Source of the DNA: Beroe ovata
Taxonomy: Eukaryota; Ctenophora; Nuda; Beroida; Beroidae
Direction of reading: 5' to 3'
Assembly (NCBI GenBank): GCA_946803715.1
Contig: CAMPET010000065.1
Coordinates: forward strand, 236,751 to 270,074
DNA: 33,324 nt
Part shown: positions 19,862 to 30,324 of the stretch, piece by piece
How the letters are laid out: each line of letters begins with the position of its first letter
Position numbering within the stretch: the first letter of the stretch is position 1
Notes under the pieces: generated by a model
What the model was told of the DNA's origin: nothing
Seen by the model: only the letters and a program-made list of their open reading frames with translations
Database searches by the model: none
Position numbers and translations under genes: made by a program

Positions 19862-20655
19862 CTATGCGTTTGTCAGTGTTCTGGTGGGGTCTGTCAATTC
19901 ATTGCTGTAAATTTCTTGAGCGTTATAATTGGAAACCATGCCATCCCGACAGTGGTCATGGTACCTAACTTGTGCCGGTGTTGATAACGCAGCATTTAAG
20001 CAGCAATAAGGCAACTATAAGACAACAAGCGACTTGAATTTGAACAGCAATAACGCAACAATTACCCGCAAACGACTGTCGAAGAAAATAAAGACAACAA
20101 TGAGACAGCAATAACACATTCATATTTGACACGTGATTGTTGTCTCGGTGAAAAATAAAATTTCTGTCATTTTGTTGCGTAATGCGTTATTGTAGCGTAA
20201 ATGTTGTCTTAGTCGACAGTTAAGATGGCACTAACGGAAATAGTTTTGATATTGTAGCGTTATTGCTGCGTTCTTGTTGCGCTGTTATTGTATCGACACC
20301 GGCAGAAGTTGAATTGATGTATTAAAGGGTTTTAGGTTTTGTGATCGCTATTTTTCAATTCAAGGAATTCAATGTTCTGACTTCTGATTGAAGTTTTTGT
20401 GCGTGATAATCATTATTTTCATTTTGCTGAAATATAGTGTAAATAAATTCATTTTGTGCAGTTTGCTGTCTTTCAGTGGTAAGAAGGAAATCAGGTTCTA
20501 TAACTCTTGTAGTATTCTTTCCTTACTAATCGAAACGAATAGATAAAACTGCGATTCTTGACCATAATTCAATATACAATATACATTATACATTATACAT
20601 GGATGTCACGTATTCCAAAGAGGGTTCCACTTGACTTTCTCATGTACTATCCAGG
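19862..20655. other. Intergenic stretch with a MITE-like element
   Basis: Holds the foldback element at 19973-20304. The remaining 350 bases before PCNP are AT-rich with a run of ATACATTATAC-like repeats near 20571-20600 and show no gene. Confidence 0.65.
19973..20304. mobile_element. MITE-like foldback element
   Basis: Terminal arms are TGCCGGTGTTGATAACG at the left (from 19973) and the complement of TGCCGGTGTCGATACAA at the right (to 20304). Internal blocks are also mirrored: AGCAATAACGCAAC-like on the left against GCGTTATTGTAGCG-like on the right, and GACTGTCG against CGACAGT. Length is about 332 bases with no coding capacity. This is the build of a non-autonomous DNA transposon. A target-site duplication was not resolved by eye. 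Confidence 0.7.
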
Positions 20656-22148
20656 ATGTCTGATAGACGTGATAGAAGTTCCTCGAGTTACAGCCATAAC
20701 GGTAAGCACAATGCTGGCTTCCAGATAATTTGTAAATCACACCCCAATGCACATTATGACACACCCCTGCCGCGCTATTAGGTCACAAAACTCACATACC
20801 CCCTTCCGAACTCCAATGTCAAACACACACTCTAAGACACGCCGTGTTTCAGATTCTCGCTCAAGACGCGGATTCTCTGCCCCACAATCGGATCACATCA
20901 GAGAAAGGAATGGTGCCAATAGATACACGCCATACGGCAATAGGCCGAGTCAGCAGTCACACAACCGGGCATCGAGCCCAGACAGTCAAAGACAGGAAAA
21001 TGTGAACTATTCATCCTCGAGTAGTAATTCATTGCCGAAAGATGATACGTATAGAGAAGAGCATGTCTATCATGTCCCTACACAGAAATACACAGACTTT
21101 GAGGTATGCTGTGGGGAAAGCAGCACAGAGCCATGATGCATTCCATGGCAAGGGTCCAGAAATGTGATTCTAAAAAAGAGCTATCCTTCAGGCTAAAAGT
21201 AATCCCCAAAAAGTAGCTGAAGACAAGGCACCCAAAAAGAAGATGACTGTTGCCGCTGTTTTTAATTGCGATAGCTCTGAGGTGAGTTTTACTATTATAT
21301 AGTGCAGATATCTGCCTCTATGTTGCACATATATACTGCTATCAATGCTACAAAATGCGGACTGGTTCGGTCAGATATAACAGGTAATTAGCATATGCAT
21401 GGACGTTGAAACGCGCAGTATATTTCAATAAGCCACTACATTGCTGCTAACAAGAATTGAACACGCATGATTCGATTAACACTAGCATTCGATACTGAAG
21501 TTTGTAACCTAATAATATATAGCCTAATAATTGAATGATATTCAAATGGAGATGCAACTCATAGTGTGTATTTATCAGGATGAAGAGGAAATTCCTATCC
21601 AAGCAAAAATGAGGATGCGAAATGTTGGGAAGTAAGTAATACCCACCGGACACGGATATATAGCCGATTTACTTCGTGTATTAGCTCGTATCTTCATTTG
21701 GCTTCAGCTCCAGTTGATAGTTCAAGTATATTTAGGTAACACGGTAGTAATTGGGTTACACGGCACAAATTAGGTACGAAAATCATCCTTCTTCAACTGC
21801 GCGCCCGGTTTCGGGCAGTCACAGCGTATCTCGACATATGAGGAACGCGCAGCAATGATTTTCCTCTCCGAGTAACTACTGTCAGTGATTATAGATCAAC
21901 GCGCGCACGTACGTACGATTGTCTCAACCCACGACCTACTCCAATTGGCATCCTTTCTAAATTTGGCCGAAAAATATCTAAAAATCTGTTTCAGGAATAC
22001 GCCAACTTCGTCTGGACCAAACAGTTTCGGGAAAACAAAACGGGGATTCACTGACACAGTCAAAATGTGGGAAAAAGACCCTGTGAAAGTAGCTCAATTC
22101 ATCGTTGAAAAACGGAAAGAAGGCGATACCGACGCTAAGAAAAACTGA
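20656..22148 (+). CDS. PCNP: PEST proteolytic signal-containing nuclear protein (PCNP)
   Basis: PCNP is a small nuclear protein studied in vertebrates as a ubiquitination target of the UHRF2 ligase. Five exons are read: 20656-20701, 20853-21103, 21192-21281, 21579-21631 and 21995-22148. Every donor starts with GT and every acceptor ends in AG, and the phases are compatible throughout, giving 197 residues. The first two exons encode a Ser/Arg/Asn-rich, probably disordered start (MSDRRDRSSSSYSHN). The conserved part is in exons 3-5: KKKMTVAAVFN, then DEEEIPIQAKMRMRNVGK, then NTPTSSGPNSFGKTKRGF and KMWEKD. The human counterpart reads AKMRMKNIG, DTPTSAGPNSF and KLWERN in the same order. The tail FIVEKRKEGDTDAKKN differs from the vertebrate end. 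An AATAAA at 22756 might end the transcript. Confidence 0.92.
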
Positions 22149-22829
22149 AGAGTGATGAGACTAACGAATATCTTGGACTGTTTGACATTTCGGTGTTCGT
22201 TGATGTTCAAGTGCAATGGTGTCGTACTCAGTCACTTCATTGATAGGGAGGAACTCTGTGTGTGCGTGTGTTGACATGTCGAGAGAAACTCAAAGTTATG
22301 TTGACTTTATTTTATTTAGCCACGATTTCAAGATTATATTTTAAGAATTGATAGTTAATAATTCAAATCCATGACGTATAATTAGCGGACAGCATTTGAA
22401 TCGGGGAAGTGTCACAAACTCTTTGTATCACAGGATGTAACACAATCTTGTGACTCTGATTCCCCGAAGTCTTTGAATGGCGTGACATTTTCATATCAAT
22501 CCTATTTTGACTTTTGAAGTTGACAATTTGACATTCCAGTAATTTTGACATTTCTTATATTCTACATTGGAATGGTCGTCTTCACTTTTTCGGTCGTGAT
22601 GGAAAAAACCAAACGTGAAAATCTTTTACAGCAATACTACAGTGCTTTGTAGCATATTGCTGAGTGATACCATGTATTTTGGTCAAGCGTATGGTTTTCC
22701 CTAACATCAGCGCCGCGCTATAGTATTTTCGCCCTTGCCATTAGTGGGCGATTAAAATAAATCAGTAACCAGTTTCACCAGACATCAACACCAGGAACTG
22801 TGATCGCCGTATTCTTTTGTGATGAGTGG
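22149..22829. other. PCNP 3' region and space before the histone cluster
   Basis: Nothing coding is seen. An AATAAA on the plus strand lies at 22756-22761, about 600 bases after the PCNP stop. The transcripts of PCNP (+) and H4 (-) converge here. Confidence 0.6.
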
Positions 22830-22845
22830 GGCTTTTAGAAAAGCC
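22830..22845 (-). terminator. Histone mRNA 3' stem-loop of H4
   Basis: On the minus strand the sequence is GGCTTTTCTAAAAGCC followed by CC, a six-base-pair stem with a four-base loop, 28 bases after the stop. This is the SLBP-binding 3' end of replication-dependent histone mRNA. Confidence 0.9.
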
Positions 22846-22873
22846 GTTTGTTTTTTTGACAAATGTAGAATAA

Positions 22874-23188
<315 letters not shown>

Positions 23189-23272
23189 TTACGAATAATG
23201 AACAAGCTGAATAAATACTATAGTATGTATTAGATTTGATCATTCATGCTGTACGATCATATCTATATATCA

Positions 23273-24302
23273 ACCTGCACTACCAAATAATAACTTTGCG
23301 ACGGAAGACATCACCCAGGATTTCGTAACCGTGCTGTTCAAACTGATAAATTTAGATTTTAAATTTAAATTTCTTAAGTCCGCTGCTGCTTACCACCAAA
23401 ACTGCACTAATGCACTAATAATACATGCCTGTAATTCTACCGTAGTTTCTACCGTAGTTTCGGGAATTATTTTGTCTATCTCACTGATCAAATCTGATTG
23501 TCTATTCACACCACTTTAAGTTCACTATCAATCAACTTAACTTCTCAACACGACTGCAGATTGATTTTAGGAACGGTTTTGTTAGATTGCTCAAAATGTT
23601 ACAAGATTTGGTAAAACACGAAAAGCTCGAAATTATATGCCGGAGGGGCTATTGAGTAGACCGCATCAAGAACTGTGATATGTCTGGACAGATGGAGTGG
23701 GAGAGTTAAATGAATTATAAGAGTAAGACTATTGAAATAAACAACAGGCATTTGTCACACAGAGAATATTACAGAGAGTTTGAAATAGAGACAATGAGTA
23801 GAGCTGACAATTCCATGAAATTCCGACGGTTCATATACTGCTATTAAGCATGAAATTTTCGTAAATGACTCTGAATACTTAATCAATGCCATGTCCAACC
23901 TCCTGATAAAATCCTCCAATCTTTAGTCAATTATTGTTAGCTTATGTTGCCCATTCACACAATATTGTTGCTATATGAATATCTAATTCCTAAAACATTC
24001 ACTGATCAGAATTTGATGTCAGTCAAGATCAAAATGACTTGACAGTATTCATTTTTCTAAAATCACTGAATTTGGTAATAGATATTTGCCCCAAGAAAGG
24101 ACTTCAGCTTATACCATATTTCACGAGTATGCTGAAGACAAGAATAGTCATTTCTACTTATTTTCACTACCAGGCCTTTTCCAAAGATAACGATAGAGTT
24201 GAAAATCCGCGATGTAAATGGACGACCTAACTATCCACGACATCAAACAACAGAAGCGGAAAGAGGCTTGTAAAGACACGTCGATCCGGGAAAACGTTTT
24301 TC
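23273..24302. other. Space between H4 and H1, no gene seen
   Basis: About 1 kb between divergent histone genes, AT-rich, with TATA-like elements at each end. It is far wider than the H2A/H2B shared promoter. I looked for a lost core histone on both strands and found none. Confidence 0.6.
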
Positions 24303-24308
24303 TATATT
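24303..24308 (+). promoter_or_regulatory. TATA-like element of H1
   Basis: TATATT lies 77 bases upstream of the H1 ATG, the same spacing as in the other histone genes of the cluster. Confidence 0.45.
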
Positions 24309-24379
24309 TGGTTTGGATATCAAACTGGATCAGACTTGGTCATTTTCGTTTGCGTATATCAACGTGACATTCCAAAAAC

Positions 24380-24886
24380 ATGTCTGTAAAAACGACCAAG
24401 AAAGCACCGGCTGAGCACCCCAAGTACTCAGAGATGATCGGTGCAGCTGTTGCAGCACTCAAGGAGAGGAGCGGGAGTTCACGCCAGGCAATATTGAAGT
24501 ATATTCAGGCTAACTACAAGGTCAGCGAGAGTGCTGGTACACATCTCAAACTTGCACTCAAGAGAGGTGTGCTGTCGGGACAACTGACTCAAGTCAAGGG
24601 CACTGGTGCATCAGGTTCCTTTAAACTTGCTCCTAAACCTGTGACCAAGAAAAAGACTCTAGTTGTTAAGAAGGCTGTCACGAAGAAGCCAGCTAGCAAG
24701 AAAACAGCAGCTGTTAAGAAGACGCCTACTAAGAAAACGGCAGCTAAGAAGTCGTCGACCCCTAAGAAGGCGAGCACGCCAAAGAAAGCGACTACTCCTA
24801 AGAAATCTGTTAAGAAGACAGTTGCCAAGAAGGCAAAGAAACCGGCAGTGAAGAAATCGGCGGCTAAGAAGACTTCAAAGAAATGA
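24380..24886 (+). CDS. H1: Linker histone H1
   Basis: A 168-residue linker histone, which binds DNA at nucleosome entry and exit. A short tail ([13 protein letters not shown]) leads to the winged-helix globular domain at about residues 14-86: [47 protein letters not shown] and [10 protein letters not shown]. The rest is a Lys/Ala/Thr/Pro tail with repeated TPKK and AKK motifs, possible cyclin-kinase and DNA-contact sites. It is somewhat shorter than vertebrate H1 (about 210 residues). No intron. The stem-loop 3' end at 24921-24936 marks it as replication-dependent. Confidence 0.98.
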   Translation: MSVKTTKKAPAEHPKYSEMIGAAVAALKERSGSSRQAILKYIQANYKVSESAGTHLKLALKRGVLSGQLTQVKGTGASGSFKLAPKPVTKKKTLVVKKAVTKKPASKKTAAVKKTPTKKTAAKKSSTPKKASTPKKATTPKKSVKKTVAKKAKKPAVKKSAAKKTSKK

Positions 24887-24920
24887 GGAGCCAATGTCTA
24901 TTGGCTTGCTTCCCAAAAAC

Positions 24921-24936
24921 GGCTTTTCTTAAAGCC
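24921..24936 (+). terminator. Histone mRNA 3' stem-loop of H1 with downstream purine element
   Basis: GGCTTTTCTTAAAGCC followed by CC, 35 bases after the H1 stop. GAATGAAAGAAAAAGAG follows within 25 bases and resembles the U7 snRNA-binding histone downstream element. Confidence 0.9.
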
Positions 24937-25346
24937 CCAATATGAATGAAAGAAAAAGAGTACGGTTTCTATGGTGGTCGAGGTGGGCCGTTGTGAAGTT
25001 CGACAAAAATCGTAATTAATACCCAAATTTAAAAGTTTAAAACTAAAGTGAAAACAAAAAAGTTTGAATTAAGTCTGAACAATAATTTCGAACGATATCA
25101 AATCAAAAGTAAATTAAAACAAGCTAACGTTAAAATGAAACTAAGCTGAAACAAAATCAAAACGAGAAGTGATTCAAAATCGCTATCATAATTAAAGCTA
25201 AGCTCAAGCTAAAATAAGATAAAAACGAAACTAAGCTATAATAATAGTTGGTAAACGTTGGTAAATAATAGTTGGTAAATAATAGTTGGTAAACGTTTTG
25301 AGGATTCTGATTGGCTCATGGTCGTCTGATGAATCGCAAAATTTAC
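24937..25346. other. A-rich repetitive spacer before H2A.X
   Basis: After the H1 3' end the plus strand is strongly A-rich, with degenerate repeats of AAACTAAGCT (about 25130-25230), then units of AATAGTTGGTAAA (about 25240-25295). A reversed CCAAT (GATTGG, 25310-25315) lies next to the H2A.X promoter. No gene. Confidence 0.65.
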
Positions 25347-25354
25347 TATATAAG
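25347..25354 (+). promoter_or_regulatory. TATA box of H2A.X
   Basis: TATATAAG lies 76 bases upstream of the ATG, and GATTGG (reverse CCAAT) about 35 bases further upstream. Confidence 0.75.
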
Positions 25355-25422
25355 CCACTTGCGTTTCGCTATCCACTATTCTTGTTCTGAGTTGTTCCAA
25401 TTGAAACATTTAAATTAACAAT

Positions 25423-25821
25423 ATGTCTGGTCGCGGTAAAGGTGGCAAAGCTCGATCCAAACCCAAATCACGATCTTCCCGTGCTGGTCTGCAATTTCCA
25501 GTAGGCAGAGTTCATAGACTGTTGAGGAAAGGCAACTATGCTGAACGTGTTGGTGCTGGTGCGCCAGTTTACTTGGCTGCAGTCATGGAATATCTGGCTG
25601 CTGAAATCCTGGAATTGGCAGGAAATGCTGCCCGTGACAATAAGAAGAGCAGGATTATTCCTCGTCATCTTCAGCTCGCAGTGAGAAACGACGAGGAGCT
25701 GAATAAGCTTCTGGCTGGAGTTACCATCGCTCAGGGTGGCGTTCTGCCCAACATTCAGGCTGTTCTTTTACCAAAGAAGTCGAGCACTGGCAAATCTGGA
25801 AAAGCTAGTCAAGAGTTTTAA
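25423..25821 (+). CDS. H2AX: Histone H2A.X
   Basis: A 132-residue H2A whose C-terminus is GKASQEF. The SQE plus aromatic ending is the signature of H2A.X, whose Ser is phosphorylated by ATM/ATR-type kinases at DNA breaks. The fold up to LLPKKS matches the canonical H2A at 26230-26607 except Ser for Thr in NKKSRIIP. The tail after PKKS ([12 protein letters not shown]) is the distinct part. The coding DNA of the two genes is also very alike, which suggests recent duplication or gene conversion in inverted orientation. It has a stem-loop 3' end like the replication-dependent genes. No intron. Confidence 0.96.
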   Translation: MSGRGKGGKARSKPKSRSSRAGLQFPVGRVHRLLRKGNYAERVGAGAPVYLAAVMEYLAAEILELAGNAARDNKKSRIIPRHLQLAVRNDEELNKLLAGVTIAQGGVLPNIQAVLLPKKSSTGKSGKASQEF

Positions 25822-25847
25822 TACCTTTAGATTAATGACATCAAATG

Positions 25848-25863
25848 GCCTTTTTGAGGGCCC
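25848..25863 (+). terminator. Histone mRNA 3' stem-loop of H2A.X
   Basis: GGCCTTTTTGAGGGCC followed by CCAC, 27 bases after the stop. Stem pairs include one T-G. ACAAAAGATAATCTTG follows, in the place of the downstream element. Confidence 0.85.
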
Positions 25864-26175
25864 CACAATAACAAAAGATAATCTTGCTAAGTTTACGTAT
25901 TTCTCGAAGTTAAAGATCCAGTTTGTTTCATATACCAATGTAGCATTGAGGGTGCATGCAACGTTGAAAACTGGACTTATTAATAATCGGGCAAAATAAA
26001 TGTAGAACGGACGCTCTTGTATTATATTTGAGGTAAATGATAGGGTCCAATCGCCATATTGTACAATAATGTACGAAGGACAAATATCCATGAACAACGT
26101 CCAACTTGCTGTCCATTGGACACCTGATACAGAGATATTTGATGTTGAAAAAAGATTTTTCTCCTTGTATGTTGG
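25864..26175. other. Space between convergent H2A.X and H2A
   Basis: About 310 bases between the two facing 3' stem-loops. Nothing is seen apart from possible downstream processing elements at each end. Confidence 0.6.
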
Positions 26176-26191
26176 GGCGCTGAAAAGCACC
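26176..26191 (-). terminator. Histone mRNA 3' stem-loop of H2A
   Basis: On the minus strand GGTGCTTTTCAGCGCC followed by CC, about 40 bases after the stop. The H3 gene has the same stem-loop sequence at 27783-27798. Confidence 0.9.
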
Positions 26192-26229
26192 GTTTGGCCA
26201 AATCGTTTCGAGAAACGGTGGTAGGCTGT

Positions 26230-26607
26230 TTATTTTTTGGGGGTGGCAGACTTCTTCGGCAATAAAACTGCCTGAATGTTTGGCAGAACTCCACCCTGAG
26301 CGATGGTAACTCCAGCAAGGAGCTTGTTCAGCTCCTCGTCATTTCTCACTGCGAGCTGAAGATGACGAGGAATAATTCTGGTCTTCTTGTTGTCACGAGC
26401 AGCATTTCCTGCCAATTCCAGAATTTCAGCAGCCAGATATTCCATGACTGCAGCCAGGTACACTGGTGCACCAGCACCAACACGTTCAGCGTAGTTGCCT
26501 TTCCTCAACAGTCTATGAACTCTGCCAACAGGAAACTGCAGACCAGCACGGGACGATCGTGACTTGGGTTTGGATCGAGCTTTGCCACCTTTACCTCGGC
26601 CAGACAT
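26230..26607 (-). CDS. H2A: Histone H2A, canonical
   Basis: A 125-residue core histone, pairing with H2B. The start is [18 protein letters not shown] at ATG 26607; an in-frame ATG further upstream (26643) would add 12 residues not found in H2A. The fold is complete ([59 protein letters not shown]). It ends PKKSATPKK with no SQ motif, so it is not H2A.X. It is divergent with H2B, sharing a 335-base promoter region. No intron. Confidence 0.98.
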   Translation of the reverse strand: MSGRGKGGKARSKPKSRSSRAGLQFPVGRVHRLLRKGNYAERVGAGAPVYLAAVMEYLAAEILELAGNAARDNKKTRIIPRHLQLAVRNDEELNKLLAGVTIAQGGVLPNIQAVLLPKKSATPKK

Positions 26608-26942
26608 TTTTGTTGATTTATTGCTGTGAGAATGAACTATCACGCGAACTTGTAATTTTAGTGTTAGAGAGCAAATCTATAATACTGCTTGCAGATAATG
26701 TGTTGACTAGTAAACGAATCACTGCGCGCCATTCGAATATCTATCACCGATTGGTCAGTTTGGTAGACACTTTGATCACATGACTTAACATTTCAGCCAA
26801 TCAAATTTCACAATATAACTCTATGTTGATTGGTTTATTGAGTTCTCATGAATCCAGCGTATTTATATATCCAGTTTGTACAGATTTTCGTTAACTTTGA
26901 ATTCAATCTATCTACTGTTTCACAGATTACATCAAATTCAAC
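26608..26942. promoter_or_regulatory. Shared divergent promoter of H2A and H2B
   Basis: Contains a TATA-like element for H2B (TTTATATAT, 26862-26870) and one for H2A (TATTATAGAT on the minus strand, 26684-26675), each about 70-80 bases from its ATG. Three CCAAT boxes lie between them: GATTGG at 26749-26754, CCAAT at 26797-26801 and GATTGG at 26828-26833. Divergent H2A/H2B pairing is common in animals and keeps dimer partners co-expressed. Confidence 0.8.
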
Positions 26943-27317
26943 ATGCTACCTGTCGCTGGTAAGAAAGCAGAGAAGAAGTCCGGGAAGAAGGCCGGCAGAG
27001 TTGCCGGTGACAAGAAACGTAAGAGAAAGAGGAAGGAGTCGTACTCTATCTACATTTACAAAGTTTTGAAGCAGGTTCACCCTGATACTGGTATCAGTTC
27101 AAAGGGAATGTCAATCATGAACTCTTTCGTGAATGACATTTTCGAGAGAATTGCTGGAGAGGCATCCAGACTCGGACACTACAACAGCAGGAAGACCATC
27201 TCATCAAGAGAAGTACAGACTGCCGTGAGGCTACTTCTCCCCGGAGAATTGGCCAAGCATGCTGTCTCTGAGGGCACCAAGGCTGTGACCAAGTACACAT
27301 CATCCTCTGCAAAATAA
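26943..27317 (+). CDS. H2B: Histone H2B
   Basis: A 124-residue core histone pairing with H2A. The tail is Lys-rich ([14 protein letters not shown], then a basic block KKRKRKRKE). The fold follows: [60 protein letters not shown] and [20 protein letters not shown]. The C-terminus [12 protein letters not shown] keeps the lysine used for H2B monoubiquitination. The N-terminus MLPVAG differs from the usual MPEPAK type. No intron. The TAA stop sits inside AAAATAAATC, which by chance resembles a polyadenylation signal. Confidence 0.98.
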   Translation: MLPVAGKKAEKKSGKKAGRVAGDKKRKRKRKESYSIYIYKVLKQVHPDTGISSKGMSIMNSFVNDIFERIAGEASRLGHYNSRKTISSREVQTAVRLLLPGELAKHAVSEGTKAVTKYTSSSAK

Positions 27318-27348
27318 ATCTCTAAACTGTCTCTGAGACATTCTAAAT

Positions 27349-27364
27349 GGCTTTTCTTAAAGCC
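27349..27364 (+). terminator. Histone mRNA 3' stem-loop of H2B
   Basis: GGCTTTTCTTAAAGCC followed by CCAC, 32 bases after the stop. GCGAAAGATGATCTTG follows shortly after and resembles the histone downstream element. Confidence 0.92.
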
Positions 27365-27782
27365 CCACATTAAGCGAAAGATGATCTTGCACTTAGTGTA
27401 CAGTGGTTTGAGGATTTATCTCATATCATTGCGTTTCGTGAAATTCATCTTACACTGATACATATCACAAGCTGAAGATGTTTTTTAGTCTTTACCGTTA
27501 GAGCGGAATAGTCACGATCTTTGAAAAGCTGCTAATTTGCCACGTCATGGTGGTGTGCAGCAGTTGAAGTGCGATGCTTCTCCGATAATTTTGGATGGAA
27601 TTGTGAACAATTGCTGTTGTACAACAGGGTGTACGAAGTGTGTGTATGCTTGTGTGGGTCATTCATCTTGCAGTGAAGAATATGAATAGAATTACTTCGA
27701 ACTGTGAACACATCGACATATACCGGCAATGGCTCTAAATATAATTGCATATTGATTGTAGGAAGTTCATCTTGATTTGTGG
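27365..27782. other. Space between convergent H2B and H3
   Basis: About 420 bases between facing 3' stem-loops. Apart from the H2B downstream element at its left end nothing is recognised. Confidence 0.6.
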
Positions 27783-27798
27783 GGCGCTGAAAAGCACC
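27783..27798 (-). terminator. Histone mRNA 3' stem-loop of H3
   Basis: On the minus strand GGTGCTTTTCAGCGCC followed by CCAC, 28 bases after the stop. Confidence 0.9.
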
Positions 27799-27826
27799 GT
27801 TTAATTTTAGTGAGGCAGCTCACAGA

Positions 27827-28240
<414 letters not shown>

Positions 28241-28304
28241 TCAGTAGTCTATTCAACGTTCGCAGTAACAGGACGTGAGAAATAAAATGCCAGTTGAAAG
28301 ACGG

Positions 28305-28413
28305 CTATATTTATGAAAATTTGACCCCTCAACTTATGTCAACCAGCCAATAGACGCGCAGCATTTACGCTACTGTGATTGGTTCAGTATTATTCTTTGC
28401 GCGCTTTGATTGG
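28305..28413 (-). promoter_or_regulatory. H3 promoter: TATA-like element and CCAAT boxes
   Basis: On the minus strand ATAAATATAG lies at 28314-28305, about 70 bases upstream of the ATG. CCAAT-type boxes follow at 28347-28351, 28377-28382 and 28408-28413, in either orientation. Confidence 0.7.
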
Positions 28414-29581
28414 TCACTGAGTCCTACAAAGGATAGTTCTGAAAGATACGAATTCAATCCTTTACCGTATAGTGCAGCTAATAATTTTTTCAATTTCATT
28501 TACTGATTCATGACACTCATGATATCCTTTCATCCTGTGTTTATTTGGAATGTTAAGTCTTGAGCCTTTCGACCAGCTAACAAACCTTGGACGCAACAAT
28601 TCAGTTCACAAAGTAGAACAAAATCAAAACCGACGCGAGCATTGTGTGTAAACTGGTTACCCAAATACTTCGCGCGGGTTGAATTGCGCGTCTCCGTGGT
28701 TTTTTCACGACTTTTCAGATCACCGAGTAAATAAGGGGCGCGTTGTAGGATTTTACCCTACCTGCGCGCGATTTTCAATCCGCCAGGGATAAAATCCCGC
28801 CAGCAAGGGTAGGGTGAAATCCTACAAAGGGGCGCGCAACTTGTGCACATCAGATTGCCTTGCCAGTTGCCTGTCGCGCGGCGGATGCGATGCGTAGCCA
28901 GTGTGCACACATTGCATTGCGCGCCGGCGCGCCGCGCCCCTTATTCACATGGTGCTCGAAATGTCGTAATATAGGAAACGCGCAGCGCGCGCCGAGTATT
29001 TGGGTCAAGCGTGGGAACAGTAGTTAGTAGCCAGTGTGCACACGTTGCGCGCCCCTGTTCTACTCAGTGAACTGAAAAGTCGTAGAAAGGAGACGCGCAG
29101 CGCGCGCGGAGTATTTGGGTCACGCAGCGCGGGAACAGTAGCCAGGCAAAGATTGACGCATGTATGCACCTGAGGTAATATTTTTCATATTTTATTTTGT
29201 AACCCTACATAGAAGTCTGTCATGTGTCATCAATTGTCCTATCGAAATGTTGTGGCCCTTTACATATTCTACTCTATTTAGTATGTTACCAAATTATTGT
29301 TTGTCTGTGGGTATTAGCTGGATTATTTTTCCTTCGACTTTGACATTGACAGTGATGGTTAAATAACTTATTCCATGTCACATGTGCTGTCTATTTGTCA
29401 TAGGAAAATATTGCACACGATTTGCAGAGTGGGAAATATTTAGCACTTAATGCTGTAAATAGTGAAGCATTAGGGGGAACTTGTAGAACCAGATTTAAAA
29501 AAATTAGATTTGAATTTCCAGTGAAATGAAGCCAATATTTTAGGTTGAGTAGACCACTTAAGAAGATTTTCTGAATCAAGC
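28414..29581. other. Intergenic stretch dominated by a GC-rich foldback
   Basis: The first 240 bases and the last 400 bases are AT-rich and featureless; the middle is the foldback at 28659-29120. No gene is seen. The promoter of the small gene at 29582 must lie at the right end. Confidence 0.6.
28659..29120. mobile_element. Complex GC-rich foldback element with a duplicated right arm
   Basis: The left arm (28659-28742, starting ACCCAAATACT) is the reverse complement of 29047-29120 (ending AGTATTTGGGT) with few differences. A second, more diverged right arm lies at about 28933-29006. Inside is another inverted pair: TGTAGGATTTTACCCTACC (28744-28762) and its complement (28808-28826) with one mismatch. 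A block starting GTAGCCAGTGTGCACAC is also duplicated. There is no coding capacity. It looks like a non-autonomous foldback transposon, nested or partly duplicated. Confidence 0.7.
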
Positions 29582-30324
29582 ATGCCTTCAAGCCAATTTG
29601 TCCGCAACAAAAAGCAGATATATGTGAAGCTGAAGCTGATCAATGGTTCAGAGGAGTTGACCTCAGTCGTCGTATATGAAGATCAAAGCTCTCAAGATAT
29701 CAAGAAGATGTTTATGCTCAAGTGTGACATAATTGATGAAAAGCTTGTTCTCAAGTTGAGGAATATGAAAGGATCAATAGTTCCATTTTCTTACCAGTCA
29801 TTTGAAATTAATGATCGCAGTCAACCATATGTCCTTGAGGCTGTACACCCACACTCAACTATTCCTCTCAGTGATCGAACAATCTCTAATGATGCTACTT
29901 ACTCAATTGAGGTTTATATTTTTTTGAATTGAATTGAATTCAAAATTTTACAAATTGAATGCCATATGTCATATCCATATCAGACTTTTCTTGATTTGTT
30001 TCTAAACAGTACTTTTCCCAAGGATCGTGTGCTTGGAATTTCTGGTCGGGTAGCTGCACTAGAGAAAGCAATTGTGGAACTTCCTGTTAGACGTAGAGAA
30101 AAGATTAATGCTGATTTGTCTCAAATCAATGGACAGGTTAGATAGGTTAATGGTTAAACTTAGAATAAGTTTATGGATCCCCCAATTCTATGAGTCAGGA
30201 AAAATTAAAATATATTGTAGAATTTGATATATTTATCACCCAGGTGTCATTCTTGTTACAGAAAATGGATAGTGCGAGTACCACTAACTGGAAAGGAATG
30301 TTTGGTAGGAACCCATTATGGTGA
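29582..30324 (+). CDS. Unrecognised small protein, possible ubiquitin-like N-terminal domain
   Basis: Three exons in phase 0 are read: 29582-29911 (donor GTTTAT), 30023-30136 (acceptor CCCAAG, donor GTTAGA) and 30262-30324 (acceptor TTACAG), for 168 residues. Exon 1 starts MPSSQFVRNKKQIYVKLKL and has alternating strands plus a helix (SSQDIKKMFMLKCDI) in an order resembling a beta-grasp, ubiquitin-like domain. LVLKLRNMKGSIVPFS and PYVLEAV follow. Exon 2 encodes a charged helix, probably coiled coil (GRVAALEKAIVELPVRRREK). The end, NWKGMFGRNPLW, looks conserved in type. I cannot name the family. The exon 1 donor and exon 2 acceptor are not strong. Without splicing, exon 1 alone would stop at 29930-29932 (115 residues plus two). 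Confidence 0.55.

Noticed and set aside
24589-24894. Minus-strand frame rich in Phe and Leu opposite H1
   Set aside because: Antisense of the Lys-rich H1 tail.
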